Assembly (NCBI RefSeq): GCF_000247695.1
Contig: NW_004624732.1
Span: 41,345,039-41,409,038, forward strand
Direction: 5' to 3'
DNA: 64,000 nucleotides
DNA from: Heterocephalus glaber
Taxonomy: Eukaryota; Chordata; Mammalia; Rodentia; Bathyergidae
The notes under the pieces were generated by a model, which was not told the origin of the DNA, did not search any database, and was given only the letters and a program-made list of their open reading frames with translations. The translations under genes were made by a program, and so were the position numbers. How positions within the stretch are numbered: position 1 is the first letter of the stretch; every line of letters begins with the position of its first letter. Of this stretch, positions 1 through 11,989 are shown one piece after another.

Positions 1-1690
1 AATTTTTAAAACTTTTGTAGAGCAAAAGCAATGTATACATATAAGAATACTTGGAGTGTCCTTGGGGTTGCGCTTGTTGTGGAGAGGTGAAAGACAAGTT
101 TGATTTTAAGTTTAAGCTTCAAGCATTTATGGCCTAAATGGGGATGCCATTCTGAAGCCTCAGAAAAGTTTTTTATAGGTAAGAAAAGGTATCATTGCTA
201 AGATGAGCTATAAAAGACTGTAACAAGACCACAGTTACTTTCACTCATCAGACTTTTTTTTTCCCCCTGAAGAGCAGGGATTTTAACTGACGATCCCTCT
301 CTCCTCCCGATTTGGGCATCTGTGCTCCTCCTCCAGGAATACTCCACCAGTTTCAATCAGTGGAGATATTTTATTTTTCCCTCCTGCTGCTACCAGATAT
401 GTGAGGCTACTGATGTAAAATCATTGCCACATGACAGCAAATGCTCAGGGCTGTCATCCCCTAACTCACCAGTCAAGGACACCAACTAAATGTTACAGGA
501 GTCCTTTTCATTGTTCCTATACGCCCTTTCGCTCCTTTCACAGCCTGAGCTTGCACAAATACATCCTTTTGAAGTCTGTAATGGTTTTCTCCTTTCTTTG
601 CCTCTTTGGCTGTTTATGAAGCCTGAACCTTAGAAAATAGCCTATGGCTTAACTTGTCTCCCTGCACTTCCATCTACCTAATTGTGATTAGGTTATCATT
701 TGGCTGTAATGCTCAGAAGCCAAGACTATTAGAGAATTGACCCAAGGCAGCTGGAAGAAGTGGGTCTTCAGGATTTCCTATGCCCTTTGCTTATTTGACT
801 CCCCTTTCTCATGCTTCCTAATTACTCTAAATTTTCATATAACTTCTATGATTTTCCAAGGTCCTAAAAAACAGGATCTACTTGTACTCTAAGGAAAGAC
901 TGAAACGCCTTAAACTATTACCATCTTTTAAAGACTCAATTTTACTTTTCATTCCTTCATACCTCTGATGTAGGTGAATTGCTGACTGAAATATTTGAAA
1001 AATCAAGTGATAATATGTTAAAAGAGTAACTAAGCTTTTGGGTCACCACTCTTAGTGAAGAAAATTATAGCAGGATCCATCTAGACGTGTGATATTTTAA
1101 TTGAGCTTTTGATCATGGAAAATATATTAAGGTCAGTGGAGGCAACTGTAGAATATTGAGGGCGTCTGTGTGTGTGTCTCCATATGTGTGTTTGTCTCCA
1201 TATGTGTGTGTCCACATGTGTTTATATGTGGTGTGATTGATATAAAAACCTTGGGCAGGCAGACTTACATTTAGACCATGTAAATGCCTGTAGGTTTTAG
1301 TTTTCAATAAGGACAATACTTTTATGTAAGTGATCAAGCCCATAAAAAATAGATTATTCCTTTGATAATTTTTCTGTATCAGTATTGGAATACAAAAGCC
1401 AAATGTCATTTAGCTTGCCCTCTAGCAGTTTAAGTATCGAAGGAAAAAGATACTTAAAAATAAATACATATCAAAAACTCTTTCTGTGATCCCACTTTTT
1501 AAAACTTACACAGATGTATAAAAAACTCTTTCAAATTACATAACTTAGAATTCCATCTCTGTACCTCAGCCATCACTTCCACCTGGAAGAGTTCCCTGAT
1601 GGCCTGCCCCTCCCCACTAACACTGAGTGTGGGACTTTATTCTGTTATCCCAACCACTCATTCACTCCACAATTTCAAACTTCCTAGAGG
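1..1690. other. unique AT-rich non-coding DNA
   Basis: I see no gene and no confidently recognised transposon here. Open frames are short and have no family resemblance. The only structured part is an imperfect TG-rich tandem stretch at about 1165-1230, listed separately. This could be intron or intergenic DNA; the sequence does not say which. Confidence 0.6.
1165..1230. repeat. imperfect TG-rich minisatellite
   Basis: Three to four imperfect copies of a unit of about 17 bases, TGTGTGTGTCTCCATA with variants, follow each other and end in TGTGTTTATATGTG. It is a degenerate TG microsatellite that has taken on a longer repeating unit. Confidence 0.6.
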
Positions 1691-1699
1691 CTGGGAGCA

Positions 1700-2050
1700 T
1701 TCTTAGTCTATTCAGGCTGCTATCATAAAATATTAGAAACCGCATGGCTCATGAACAATAGAAATTTATTTTTTTTTATTTCTGGAGGTGAGGCGGTCCA
1801 AGATCAATATGCTAGTAGATTTTGTATCGGATGAAAGCCTGACTTAGGCTCATAAATGCTGTTTCTCACTGTCTTCTCAAATGGTGGAAGAAGCCAGTTC
1901 TCCGGGTCTCTCTTGTAAGGGCACTAATCCCGTTAATGAGGGCTCCAACCCTAGGAAACTAATAACCTCCCAACAGCCCCATATCCTAATGCCAGCACCT
2001 TAGTGATTACGTTTTAACATATGCATTTAGAGGAGCATAAGCATTCATGA
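1700..2050 (-). mobile_element. LTR-like interspersed repeat, antisense (MaLR type)
   Basis: Read on the minus strand this matches the general layout I know for an old mammalian LTR-type repeat. On the plus strand it opens with TTAGTCTATTCAGGCTGCTAT, followed by an A/T tract and the phrase 'tctggaggtgag...ccaagatcaa', then 'gggcactaatcccgttaatgagggctcc' in several pieces, and a close near 'cctcccaacagcccc'. The same family appears in sense at about 17.1-17.3 kb and 23.9-24.4 kb. The second of those continues into MaLR-like internal sequence, which supports the ERVL-MaLR assignment. It is diverged and non-coding. Confidence 0.6.
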
Positions 2051-2198
2051 AATATCAAAACTCCATTTCTGTTATTTAACTCTATTAACTCTATTATTTC
2101 TGTTAATTAACTCTTATTTAATCTATGTATCTTAATGATTAATTGCAGAGGAAGTCTTATCTAAAATATATAATGTAGTATCCTTTAATGATGTCTTC

Positions 2199-2273
2199 TG
2201 AAATTCTTTTTATTTATTTATTTATTTTTGGTATGGGGATCAGACTCGGGACCTTGCACTTGAAATTATTTTT
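2199..2273 (-). mobile_element. severely truncated ID-type SINE with target duplication
   Basis: About 33 bases (2230-2262) match the 3' part of the ID SINE body in antisense, preceded by a T-rich (TTTA) tract at 2206-2229 that would be its tail. TGAAATTCTTTT at 2199-2210 and TGAAATTATTTTT at 2261-2273 look like target-site duplications, so this seems to be an insertion that was already 5'-truncated when it landed, not a later deletion. The tRNA-like head with its promoter is missing. Confidence 0.6.
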
Positions 2274-2430
2274 GTTATTTTCACGGAGGCCTTCTGTTAA
2301 GATTCTAGGTTTTCCTCAGATAATTAGAAACCATTTCTAGAGTAGGTTTTAGTCACCAAATTATAAACTGTTGTTTAAATAGAAAGAGTTCTTGGTGTTA
2401 TGAAATACACCATAGTGACAAGAAAAATTT

Positions 2431-2519
2431 TTCTTTTTTTTTTTCAGTACTGGGGATTGAACTCAGGACCTTCCACTTGTGAAGCAGGCATCAGCACCAC
2501 TAAGCTAAATCCCCAGCCC
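2431..2519 (-). mobile_element. ID-type SINE, antisense
   Basis: A tRNA-derived SINE of about 75 bases plus a T tract (its poly(A) tail on the other strand). On the minus strand it begins GGGCTGGGGATTTAGCTTAG, which carries the A-box-like promoter of ID elements, and ends near CCCAGTACTG. Flanking AGAAAAATTTT (2421-2431) and ATGAAAAATCTTT (2520-2532) fit target-site duplications. Such SINEs are non-coding and are mobilised by L1 machinery. Confidence 0.85.
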
Positions 2520-2598
2520 ATGAAAAATCTTTAAATCAAGCAACCTGTCTTATGGGCTAGGCCATTTTATTTTAAAATTATATAATAAGAAAGTCCTT

Positions 2599-2695
2599 GG
2601 GGCTGGGGATTTAGCTCAGTGGTTCTGCTGCTTGCCTCGCAAGCAGAAGGACCCAAGTTCAATCCCCGATACCAAAAAAAAAAAAAAAAAAAAAA
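2599..2695 (+). mobile_element. ID-type SINE, sense
   Basis: The body opens with GGGGCTGGGGATTTAGCTCA, has the B-box-like GTTCAATCC, and ends in a poly(A) run of about 22 bases. The flanking AAGAAAGTCCTT (2587-2598) and AAGAAAGTCTTC (2694-2705) are target-site duplications. The long pure A tail and close match to the other copies indicate a fairly recent insertion. Confidence 0.9.
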
Positions 2696-2705
2696 GAAAG
2701 TCTTC

Positions 2706-3083
2706 TAATTCTCACAATATAGCATCTCTCATTAATAACTGGAGTATTAATTGTATGGAGAAATGTTGCAAAGTCAACTCAGGAAGAGTTTACTGGAGTT
2801 AACTTCTGCCAAAATTTGTGAAATAAGAAAATTTGGCTTTTGTACAAACAAACCTCTAGAGAACACAAAACAGAAGAGGGCTAGATAACAATATTTCTGC
2901 ACACAGACATCGTTAGAGATTTAAGAAGATAAAAGAGATTTCCATTCTAGGGAATTCCTGAAACACTCAGGAGCCTTTAATAAAGACAAAAAAGTACAGA
3001 ATAAAGCTGGAGTGGTGGAAAATGGACAGCATTCCTACCAGGGGGACATTTCGTTTCATTATTCAGCACACAGGTAAGGACGT
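2706..3083. other. unique non-coding DNA
   Basis: No gene or recognised repeat is visible between the ID SINE and the CA/CG microsatellite. Confidence 0.5.
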
Positions 3084-3090
3084 GCACACG

Positions 3091-3125
<35 letters not shown>
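3084..3125. repeat. (CG)n-(CA)n microsatellite
   Basis: A run of alternating purine and pyrimidine: CACACG, then five CG steps, then about sixteen CA units. Alternating CG/CA tracts are the classic Z-DNA-forming sequence, and the CG run is striking in DNA otherwise depleted of CpG. Confidence 0.9.
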
Positions 3126-3326
3126 GAGAGTATGAACATCCACAGGGCAGGTTTTTATTATTTTAGTAAAAACTGTGGAAATATTTTTATTCCTCCAGCT
3201 TTTTGTTTGTCTGTCCCTCAAATGATATATTCTGAATACCTTTGCTTAAGAAATATTTGTATTTTCTTAAAACTGAGAAATTTAAATTTAAGAAAATGCT
3301 CACTTAGGGTGGGAGATGGTGATTAA

Positions 3327-3936
3327 GATGAAAACAAGCTTCTCCCACTAGAGAAGCTATTCGGTATTTACACATGTGTGTCCTATTTATTTCACTTCAG
3401 AGTATGGCCTCAATATGCATCCATTTAGCTAAAAATGACTCTAGTTTCTCGTTCTTTATGGCTGAGTAGTACTCCATTTTATAAAAAAAAACCACACACA
3501 TCTTCTTTATCCAGTTTCCAGTTGATGGGCACTTGGGCTGTTTCCAAACCTTAGTTACTACAAACCGTGCCGCTATAAACATGGATGCACATATATCGCT
3601 GTGGTAAATAAGGATGAAAATGATTAAAACGAGTAATTGATAATTTGAAATAGGAAAAGGTCCAAAGGTGGAAGGGTGGTGGGAGGGGAAGGGGAAAGGG
3701 AAGAAGGGAAAGGAAAAAGTATGAGAAAGAAAAAAAATGGAAACAAAGTCTATGTAAATAGGGAAGGGTGGTGGGGGTGAAGGGCGCATAGGTTATGGGG
3801 AAAAAAATAAGAACTAAGATACATCATGTTCAGGTACAAACACCCAGTGATAAATGTAAATGTACTGTTTACCTAAAATGTACCAATTAATATATAAATT
3901 TTTAAAAAAGGAAAAAAAAAATGAAAACAAGCTCTA
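3327..3936 (+). mobile_element. L1 3' end with inverted 5' part (twin-primed)
   Basis: The segment about 3343-3603 is the 3' end of L1 ORF2 in antisense; the minus-strand frame reads the usual end-of-ORF2 pattern including 'YYSAIKNEKL'. From about 3604 the same element continues in sense with its 3' UTR, a G-rich polypurine tract (3660-3720, 3760-3785) and the terminal AATGTACCAATTAATATATAA before an A-rich tail. ATGAAAACAAGCT flanks both sides (about 3330-3342 and 3921-3933). Inversion plus flanking duplications is the signature of twin-primed insertion. It has no coding capacity. Confidence 0.85.
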
Positions 3937-3939
3937 TGT

Positions 3940-5405
3940 CTACAGAGAGAGTGACCTGGTTGGTAAATCAAAAGTACTGAGTAAAATATCTAACATGTGT
4001 ACATTTTTGTTGTTATAGAATTGAAGATTCAAGGGTGTCCCAAAGGTTGCTCAAACTTAGTATTAAAACAGCATGCTACTCAGAAAAGGAATTGCACCTC
4101 TAATTGTGTGTCCAAGCAATTAGACTTAGGTTCGGTCTGAGCTAAGGAAGAGATGACCACTTTTAAAGATGCAGTTACATGGTGATGTTTGGGAGAGGGC
4201 TGGCTTTCAATTTACCAAGATTGTCATCTGAGAGATCACATTCGTCAGACAGGAAGCTGACTTCTTTTAGAGATTTAAATAACATTACCCCATGTTAACT
4301 GGATAGAAACCAAAAACATGAAGGTAAACTTTGAAATAAATTTCTGGATTGTTTATTATGTTAATGCCACATTAGTAGCCCCTAATCTTAAATATGAAAA
4401 AAGCATAACATCCTATTTTCGAGAAGATTTCTAGCTTTAAATATCATTTTAATAGAAGACTTTTCCTGACTTACAGAAGCTTGTGAGGTAAAAGTGACCT
4501 TCATTTTACCTTACAATAATAATCTATATATACAAAAATTGTTAAATAACTCTTAACATAAAGTGTTCCTAAAATCTTAATTCCTGGAAGAGGTAGTAGT
4601 ATAAAATATTTAAGCAAAATAAGACAATGTAACAAAGAAATATATATTTACCTGTTAATTTGATTAAATTTCAGAGAATATGATTATAACTCATAATTTT
4701 AAAAAAACATAATTGGAAGAAATATAAAAGTGCATTAGTAAGGCTAAATTTTGCTTATTGTAATTTTTCTTTCAGTTAATCAATTTTCTACTGAAAACAC
4801 AAAAATGTATTTCCTAGGCTACGATACAAGATATTTGTATTACAGAGGATTGCAGTCAAAGTTTAAGAGTTATTTTAATTATCTTAAAGTACAACACTGA
4901 ATTTTCAAGATGCTGGTTTCTGGATTTATCTTACATAAAATTATAAAATGAGATAGGAAAATAACCAAACCACCCTCATAGACATTTGTAAACAATGATA
5001 AGACACCCTATCAAATTTTTAATATGTGTTAACAGACTTTGCCAGAAAAGAGATACTAGAAGAAGTAGAAAAATATGATGGACTTGAAATGCAGGCTACA
5101 TTTTGTTAACCGTAAACTATCATTCTTTATATAATGTTTTGACAAATTGAGGAAAAGATTAGGGAAATTCTGCAGGTAATATGACTCACTCTTTCATCAA
5201 TTTCCCTGATCATGTAGTACTTAAAGGGTATAGAGTAAAACAGAAGTCACCAGTTCCCTTTACTATTACAAGCACCAGAGAAGATTCCACTTCTGGAAAA
5301 TATATGATTTAGGTGCCTTACGTATATTAGAAAACTTAGTCCATTTTAGAAGAACATTCACTGTTGCATGATGTTCCCTAACCTGAAACTAATAATGATT
5401 TGCTG
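3940..5405. other. unique AT-rich non-coding DNA
   Basis: I recognise no gene here. The AT content is very high, and stop codons are frequent in all frames. Highly diverged repeat sequence could be hidden in it. Confidence 0.5.
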
Positions 5406-5409
5406 AAGA

Positions 5410-8400
5410 AATCAGGACAAAATGTAAATGTTCATAGAATTAAAAGTCAAATGGTAATGGGAATGCTACACATTAGAAGCTGTGAGACATAATGAAAGCA
5501 GTTCTTGGAGGGAACTTTATATTTATCAGCAACTACATTAGAAAAATGGAGTAAGCCCAAATAAATAACCTAATTTTACATATCAATGTCCTAGAAAAAA
5601 AAGAACAAACCCAATCCCAAACCAGTAGTAGAAAATAAATAATAAAAATTATAGAGAAATTAATTAAATTGAAACAAAAAAAATACAAAGGGTTTATATA
5701 TCAGAGTTAGTTCTATGAATAGATGAACAAGATAGATAAATCCTGACATTTTGCTCTTACATTAATTATTAGTATTATCAAAAAAGAAGGCTCAAATTAA
5801 TAAAATCAGAAATGAAAAAGGTGAAATTATAACAAACACCACTGAAAACCAAGGGATTATCAAAAATTATTCTCAAATTTTACATTCCAACAAATTGGAG
5901 AATCTTAAAAAATGGAAAAATTCTTAGACATATAAGTAATCTAAATTGAACCAAAAAGATATACAAAATCTAAACAGATCAATAAGCAATGAGATTGAAG
6001 CAGTAATGAAAACACCATTAATTAGGAAATGCCCAGGACCTGTGGATTTACTGATGAATTCCAGCAGATTTTTTTTTTTTTTTGTACTGGGGATCAAACT
6101 TGGGACCTTGCACTTGTAAGGCAGGTGTGGCGGAATCACTGAGCTAATCCCGGGCCCTCTAGAAGCCTTTTAAGAAGAACTAACACCAGAGTTCCTCAAA
6201 AATATCCATACAGTTTAAAGGTAAGATATCCTCCCAAACTAATTCTATAAAGCCTACATTACTGATACTGAAATCAGATAAAATCTCAACAAAAAGAAAA
6301 ACCACAGAACAATGTTCTTGATCAACATAGATATAAAAATCCTCAAAATCAGAATTCAACATCAAATTAAGATCATATACCATGTTCAAACTGTTTTCAT
6401 TCTAGGATACTTCAACATGTGTAAATCACTAATATAATTAATAAACCACATAAGTAGAAACAAGGATAAGAATCACATGATTTTCTCAATAGGTGCTGAA
6501 AAAGCCTTTGACAAAATTCAACATCCCTTCATAACAAAAACCCTGATGAAAATACGTATGAAGAACCTCACCTCAAAATGATGAGTCACACATGACAAAC
6601 CCACAGTCACGTCATAGTGAATAAAGAAAAACTGAAACAATTCCCTCAAAATCAGGAGTGAGACACAGGTGTTCAGTCTCACCACTTCTGTTCAATACAA
6701 ACTTGAAAGTTTAGACAGAGCAATCAGGAAAGATAAGAAATAAAATGAATGTAATCAGAAAAGAAACATGCCAAATTCCTATTTCCAGATGCTATGATAC
6801 TTTACATAAAGCCCCCCTCAACCAAAATTCCACTTGAAGGCTTTTAGAAGTGAGAAATAAATTCAGCAAAATGACAATATAAAAGAACCATACAATATAA
6901 AAAATCATGAAACAAAAAAAAAAATAGTTTCTGTACACTAATAATAAAACCACTGAGAAAGAAATCAATTTCATTCATAATAGCTTCCAAAAAGTTTAAG
7001 TACCTAGGAATCAACCTAGCCAAGGAAGTGATATACCTCTACAAAGAAAATTACAGAACATTAGAGAAAGAAAGTGTAGAAGACATCAGAAAATGGAAAG
7101 GCATCTCTTGCTCATAGATAGGAAGAAATAATATTATTTAAATGGCTATATTACCAAAAGTAATCTGCAAACTCAATGCAATTACTATTAAAATACTAGA
7201 ACATACTTTCCCAAACTAGAAAATTTTCTGAATTTCATATAACCAGAAAAGACCTAGAATATCCTAAGAAAGCCTGAGCAAAATACAGCAATGCTGGAGG
7301 CATCACTATACCAAAGTCAAGCTATATTATAAACCCATAGTAACAAAAAATCATGGTACTTGCATGAGAAAAGAAGTGTAGACCAATTGCATAGAAGGCA
7401 CAGAAACAAATACATGTATCTAGCTATCTGATTTTTTTTTTTTACAAAGGAGCCAAAATCATATGTTCAAAAAAGACAGTTTCTTCAGGAAATGGTACTG
7501 AAAAAACTGGGTATCTACATTTAGAAGAATGACTATATCTCTCATCTTGTACTAATGTCAAATCAACATGGATCAAAGACATAGATAAATAACCAGAAAA
7601 ATCAAAACTGATGAAAGACAATATAGGGGAGACGCTTGGAGCTATAGGGATAGTCAGACTTACAGAATAGGAGACCCAAAATACAGAACAAATATCTAGA
7701 ATTGGACTATATCAAATTAAAAATGTTCTACATGGCAAAAGGAAAAATTAACAGTGAAGTGACAGTTATCTTAATGGTAGAAAATCTTCGCTAGCTTCTT
7801 TTTCAATAGAGAATTAATAACTAATATATATACATATCAATAACTCAAAAATTTTACTTCCATAAAACAACTCAAACATTGGGCAAAGAACTTAGTATAT
7901 ATTTCTCAAAAAGTACTCAAATGGCCAAAAATAAAGAAAATAAAAAAAACTGTTCAACATACCTAGCTGTCAGAAAAATGCAAATTAAAACTACATTCAG
8001 ATTCCATGTCATCTCATTCAGTATGGCTACTATCAAAAACGCAAAAAATAATGAATGGTGGTAAGAATGTGAGGAAAAATCAACCCTTCTACATTGTTAG
8101 TAAGAATGTAAAGTAGTACAAGCACTATGGAACTCAGTACGGAGATTCTTCAAGGCTAAACAAGAAATACTGTTTGACTCCTCATTATGTTTCTGTAACA
8201 ATTAAAGATGCCATGCTATGATCATACATGCATCCCCATGTCTACAAAAGCACAGTTCACAATAGGTAAGCTAGGGAAAGAGCCTAGATGCATATCAACA
8301 GATGAATGAATTAAGAAAAATTGGCTTATCTACATAGTGAAGATAACCAGAAAGAAAAATGAAATTATTTAGCAGGATAAGAGATGGAACTAGAAACCAT

Positions 8401-8665
8401 CATATTAAATGAAATTAGCCAGACTCAGAAAGTTAAATATTACATGTTTTCTCTTACATGAGAAAGTATTACATAAATAAATTAGAGAAGACAAGAAACC
8501 AGGACATAGGTGTTTGGAGATGGGGTGGACATTGGGGATGTGGGTATGAAAGGGAGGAGAGAGAAGGAGACTGGAACTGATTAATGTGCTTAATGCAGGT
8601 GCTAAAAGAAACTCTACCATTATGTAACACTAACATGCACAAAATTTAAAAAAAACTAAAAGTTT
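5410..8665 (+). mobile_element. old L1 LINE, ORF2 and 3' UTR, decayed
   Basis: A sense L1 fragment of about 3.2 kb. It begins in the part of ORF2 between the endonuclease and the reverse transcriptase, passes through the reverse transcriptase region (pieces near 6480-6560 and 6960-7040 resemble the usual 'AFDKIQ' and 'LGINLAKE' blocks) and ends with a 3' UTR carrying a purine-rich tract at about 8510-8580 and an A-rich end. All frames are interrupted by stops and indels, so nothing is translatable at length. An ID SINE splits it at 6069-6157, which is therefore younger. Confidence 0.85.
6069..6157 (-). mobile_element. ID-type SINE nested in L1, antisense
   Basis: A T tract (6069-6083) is followed by GTACTGGGGATCAAACTTGG and the rest of the ID body in antisense, ending at CCCGGGCCC. 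L1 ORF2 sequence resumes directly after it, so the SINE landed in an already fixed L1. I could not define clean target duplications. Confidence 0.85.
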
Positions 8666-8669
8666 GCTT

Positions 8670-10890
8670 ACCTTATGACGTTTCTTTCTGAAAACAATGT
8701 TATGGTATGAATTTATCTCCTTTAAACCCAACAGGCTTCTGTTTGTACTTTTCTTAAAGTACTTACCATCTACAATTTTTCAATACAGAGGAGATACATC
8801 ACATTTAAATTATGAACATTTGTCTAAAAGTATCAGGTATAACAAAATACAAGTATTTGTGGTTTTAAAATTTTTTGTCTTTTGATTTTAAGCTTGTTAT
8901 TGGTTTTTTTGCATTTAAAGTTCTCCTATACAAGCCAAAAATTGCATCTGGGACTTTTCCATACAAACAACACTATCAAAATAAAAAAGAGTGTGATGAA
9001 CTTGTTAAATGATAATATAGCACATATGTATTTTTAAAAATTTAAAAGAGGACTTTCATGATGCATGATGTCACGTTAATCACTAAACTTTAAAACACAA
9101 CCCTACATTGATTAATTATTTTATGACTCAGAGAAGTTACATGTTTTTGAAAAACTTACGTAGTTTAAACAGACTTTACATCTTCCATTATTTTATCTTC
9201 TAAATAGAAGATTCCTTAAAGAAAGGCATGATATCATTTATTTTGGTACTCAATGAATTGTGATTTTCTTCCATCTAATCTTTCAAAAGATAATTTAGTT
9301 TTACATATGCTTCTAAAGGAAAAAAATAAACTGAACGTGAGAAGTAATTGGTTATTTAACTTATATGTCTTTAAAATCTGTGCCTAGTATGGTAGTCTGG
9401 TACATGTGCAAGATATTGAATTCATGTGAGACATGGTTGATTGAGAAAAATAAATTGAGATGCTGTAACACAGGGATGTTCAGAAGCCAGAGAAAGCTCT
9501 ACAACACAATTTCTTTTAAGTATCAGGGTACCATATAACTAGGAAGGTGAAGAGCAGTTGCAAATCTGCAAGCAGCCATTCAACTGAAAAATAGCTGATC
9601 AGACAACATCAAACTTGATAGCTACACTAGAAATAGCCCTTCTTGCTGTGGCGTTCTCAAGTACAAAGGGAAACTAAGTCTGTAAAAAAAGAAACTGGCT
9701 TGCTTTTATTTTGTGCAATTTTCCCCCCTTTCTCTCTAATTCTCCCATCAAGTGATCTAATTTTGGAAAGTTGCTATTTCCAAAGATCAACTCCATAGTG
9801 GGCTGCATTTTGTCATTTTGCAATCAAGAACTCAAGCAGTCATATCACTTTTGTTCATAGCTACTCTGCTACAGCCAAATTGGTTGGGGATATTGAAAAA
9901 CAGCATTGGAAGTAACTCATGAAAAAATTTTATTTCTCCACTTACTCTGTTTTATTTCCTTTTTCAAATTTTTGGCTATCTATTTCATTTCAATATCTAG
10001 AGCTTGTTTTACTTCAGAAAGGAATTTCCCTATTGGGTTATTTTGATAAGGAGATTGTAGGAGGTTCAGATCCAAAATCTCCCCTCAGGAAAAAAAAAAT
10101 CTAGCTCTCAGTCACAGCAGAGAGATTTGGAGCTCAAACATTAAATTTTATTTAAATTGAATTCTTGTTTAAACCTTCAGTTTAGGGTAAGTCCAGCTGG
10201 AGCTTGCAGCTATTACAGTTTGAATTTGTGGGCAGATTGATGGTTTTTATACTCAATTTGAGCCTTCTATTTTATGCTATGTACAATCTGATCTAGGGAT
10301 AAATGTTACAAAAATATAATCTACAGAAATGTTGAACTAGGTTAAGGCTCTCTGTCAGGTCTGTGTCACATTTATAAAAACACCAGATAGTCAAAAATAC
10401 TCAAGAAGGAATTTAATTATTTCCATAGTTTCTGAAAGAATATCAAAGATAAATTTCTTTTATAAAACAAAGTAAAGCACTTTAAAACCTAAATTCCTGA
10501 TATCCTTCTAAATTATATGCTTAGAAATGACTCCAAATTCTCTTTTTTCTTTCTATCTAAATTTCCTCTACCTTTCTAGCCTGAGACAGTTTGGTGATAG
10601 TATTTTCTATTTTTCCTACTCCCTCCACCTTTTAATCCATTCATTATTTCTTCTTTAGTAGTAGGATTTTTTTTTTTAGTTCAGTGTAAATCAATCTCCC
10701 CTAACATCTCTAATTTCCTATGTCTCTAATTTCCCTTATCTCTTTGGTCAAAATCATAGAAAAAAAGTAAGTAGGTAGAAGAAAGGAGAAATAGAAAGTG
10801 ATGAACACTAAATGACTAACTCCTCTCGACCAAACACCCTATCCTACCACTATATTCCCATATTCACTTCAAGCACTTCGGTTAGAGCAG
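8670..10890. other. unique AT-rich non-coding DNA
   Basis: Over 2 kb without a recognised gene or repeat. A poly-pyrimidine stretch lies at about 10540-10740. Open frames of about 60 codons have no recognisable product. Confidence 0.5.
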
Positions 10891-10894
10891 ATTT

Positions 10895-11065
10895 ACTTGT
10901 GCCTTGAAATCACCTGGAGAGCTTTCTTTAAAAAAAATTAAATGCCCAAGTCAACCTCCAGACAGGTTAAACCCAAATCTGATATAAGGGCCTGGCAGTT
11001 TTTCAATACTTTGCCTGGTGAATCTAATATACAAACTTGAGGACACTGGTTAGGAGATTTGTTGT
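10895..11065 (+). mobile_element. MER5-like hAT-Charlie fragment
   Basis: The sequence from AAATCACCTGGAGAGCTTTC through the end near ACTTGAGGACACTGGTTAGG follows the order of the MER5 nonautonomous DNA transposon: an internal 'cacctggagagctt', a diverged centre, and an end resembling 'ttgagaaccactg'. It is old and carries no transposase. Confidence 0.6.
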
Positions 11066-11283
11066 GCTCCACAAAGGAAGGTGCCATGTTTATTTTTTCT
11101 GAAGTGTTTGGTGGTAGATCAATGATGGTTGTAGAGTTGAATGAAGTAGAGCATGGTAAATAGTGGCTGATGTGGGTGAGCATCTGACGGTATCAGGATT
11201 TAAAATGAATAGTTGAGCTAGAAGAATGTGTTCACTGAGTTCCCTGCACACTGAGCAACCATATTAAACTGAGGGATAACCCC

Positions 11284-11601
11284 ATGACTGACTTTCCGAC
11301 CATGAATACACAACCAAGTCTGGCACCCACCACGGCACCTAACTGCAAAGTCTCTGCATATAAAATGTATTATTTTAATTCACTGTATTCATTTCTTGAT
11401 AGATTAAGACAGCAACTAGATGTTCCTCCTGCAAATACATGGCTATCTCCATCCCTACCTGATTTGACAAATACTGTGACCTGGAGTCCAGCAGTGGGAA
11501 CAGTTTCTGTTGTGTCTAACACTCTTGTGTCTAAAGAAAGCAGTTTAGTTGGCATGGCCTCTAAACAGAACACTGGCGTCCCTCCTGGAGTTTGTGATTA
11601 A
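11284..11601 (+). other. open frame of 105 codons, unknown, probably not a gene
   Basis: An uninterrupted frame of 105 codons, rich in Ser, Thr, Pro and Val, in DNA of higher GC than its surroundings. I do not recognise a domain, signal peptide or membrane segment. A pyrimidine-rich stretch ending TTGATAG at about 11400 could act as a splice acceptor, but no donor or neighbouring exon is evident. A MaLR-like LTR begins about 40 bases downstream, so this may be old repeat or unique spacer. I consider chance the likelier explanation. Confidence 0.25.
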
Positions 11602-11639
11602 AGCTAAGGTGCTCATCTAGCCACATTTTTCACACAGTT

Positions 11640-11985
11640 GTAGTTTATACTAGAGTGTCTCCTAAAGCCTCGCATGTTTGGAAGGTGATTGGATCATGTG
11701 GTCATTGATATCCATCAGTGGATTAGTTCCCTGATAAGTTCATAGCTGACATGCTATTAGGAGACAAGGCTTAGTCAGAGGTTGCTCACTGGAAGGGTAT
11801 TATCTTCCTCTCAGTCTCTTCCCTTCTTGCTCGCCTCCCTGGCCCTGCTGTGAGGCTGTTTGTGCCTTGCAACCAGCTATGTACTGAAACTATGAGCTTA
11901 AACAAATCTCATCTCTTTTAAGTTGTTGGTGTCAGGTATTTTGTGCTAAAAAGGAGCAAGTGACTCAGACAAGAACATACTTTTT
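11640..11985 (+). mobile_element. MaLR-like LTR
   Basis: The order of blocks matches ERVL-MaLR LTRs: 'aaggtgattggatcatgtgg', 'gattagttccctgataagttc', a CT-rich 'cctctcagtctcttcccttcttgctc', 'ctgtgaggctgtttgtgcc', then 'ctgaaactatgagcttaaacaaat' and the end block 'ttggtgtcaggtattttgt'. It is a solitary diverged LTR with no coding content. Confidence 0.75.
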
Positions 11986-11989
11986 TCAG

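Noticed and set aside
3397..3789. Minus-strand open frame of 130 codons
   Set aside because: Runs through the antisense ORF2 part and then the reverse of the polypurine 3' UTR of a twin-primed L1; it is a shadow of the repeat.
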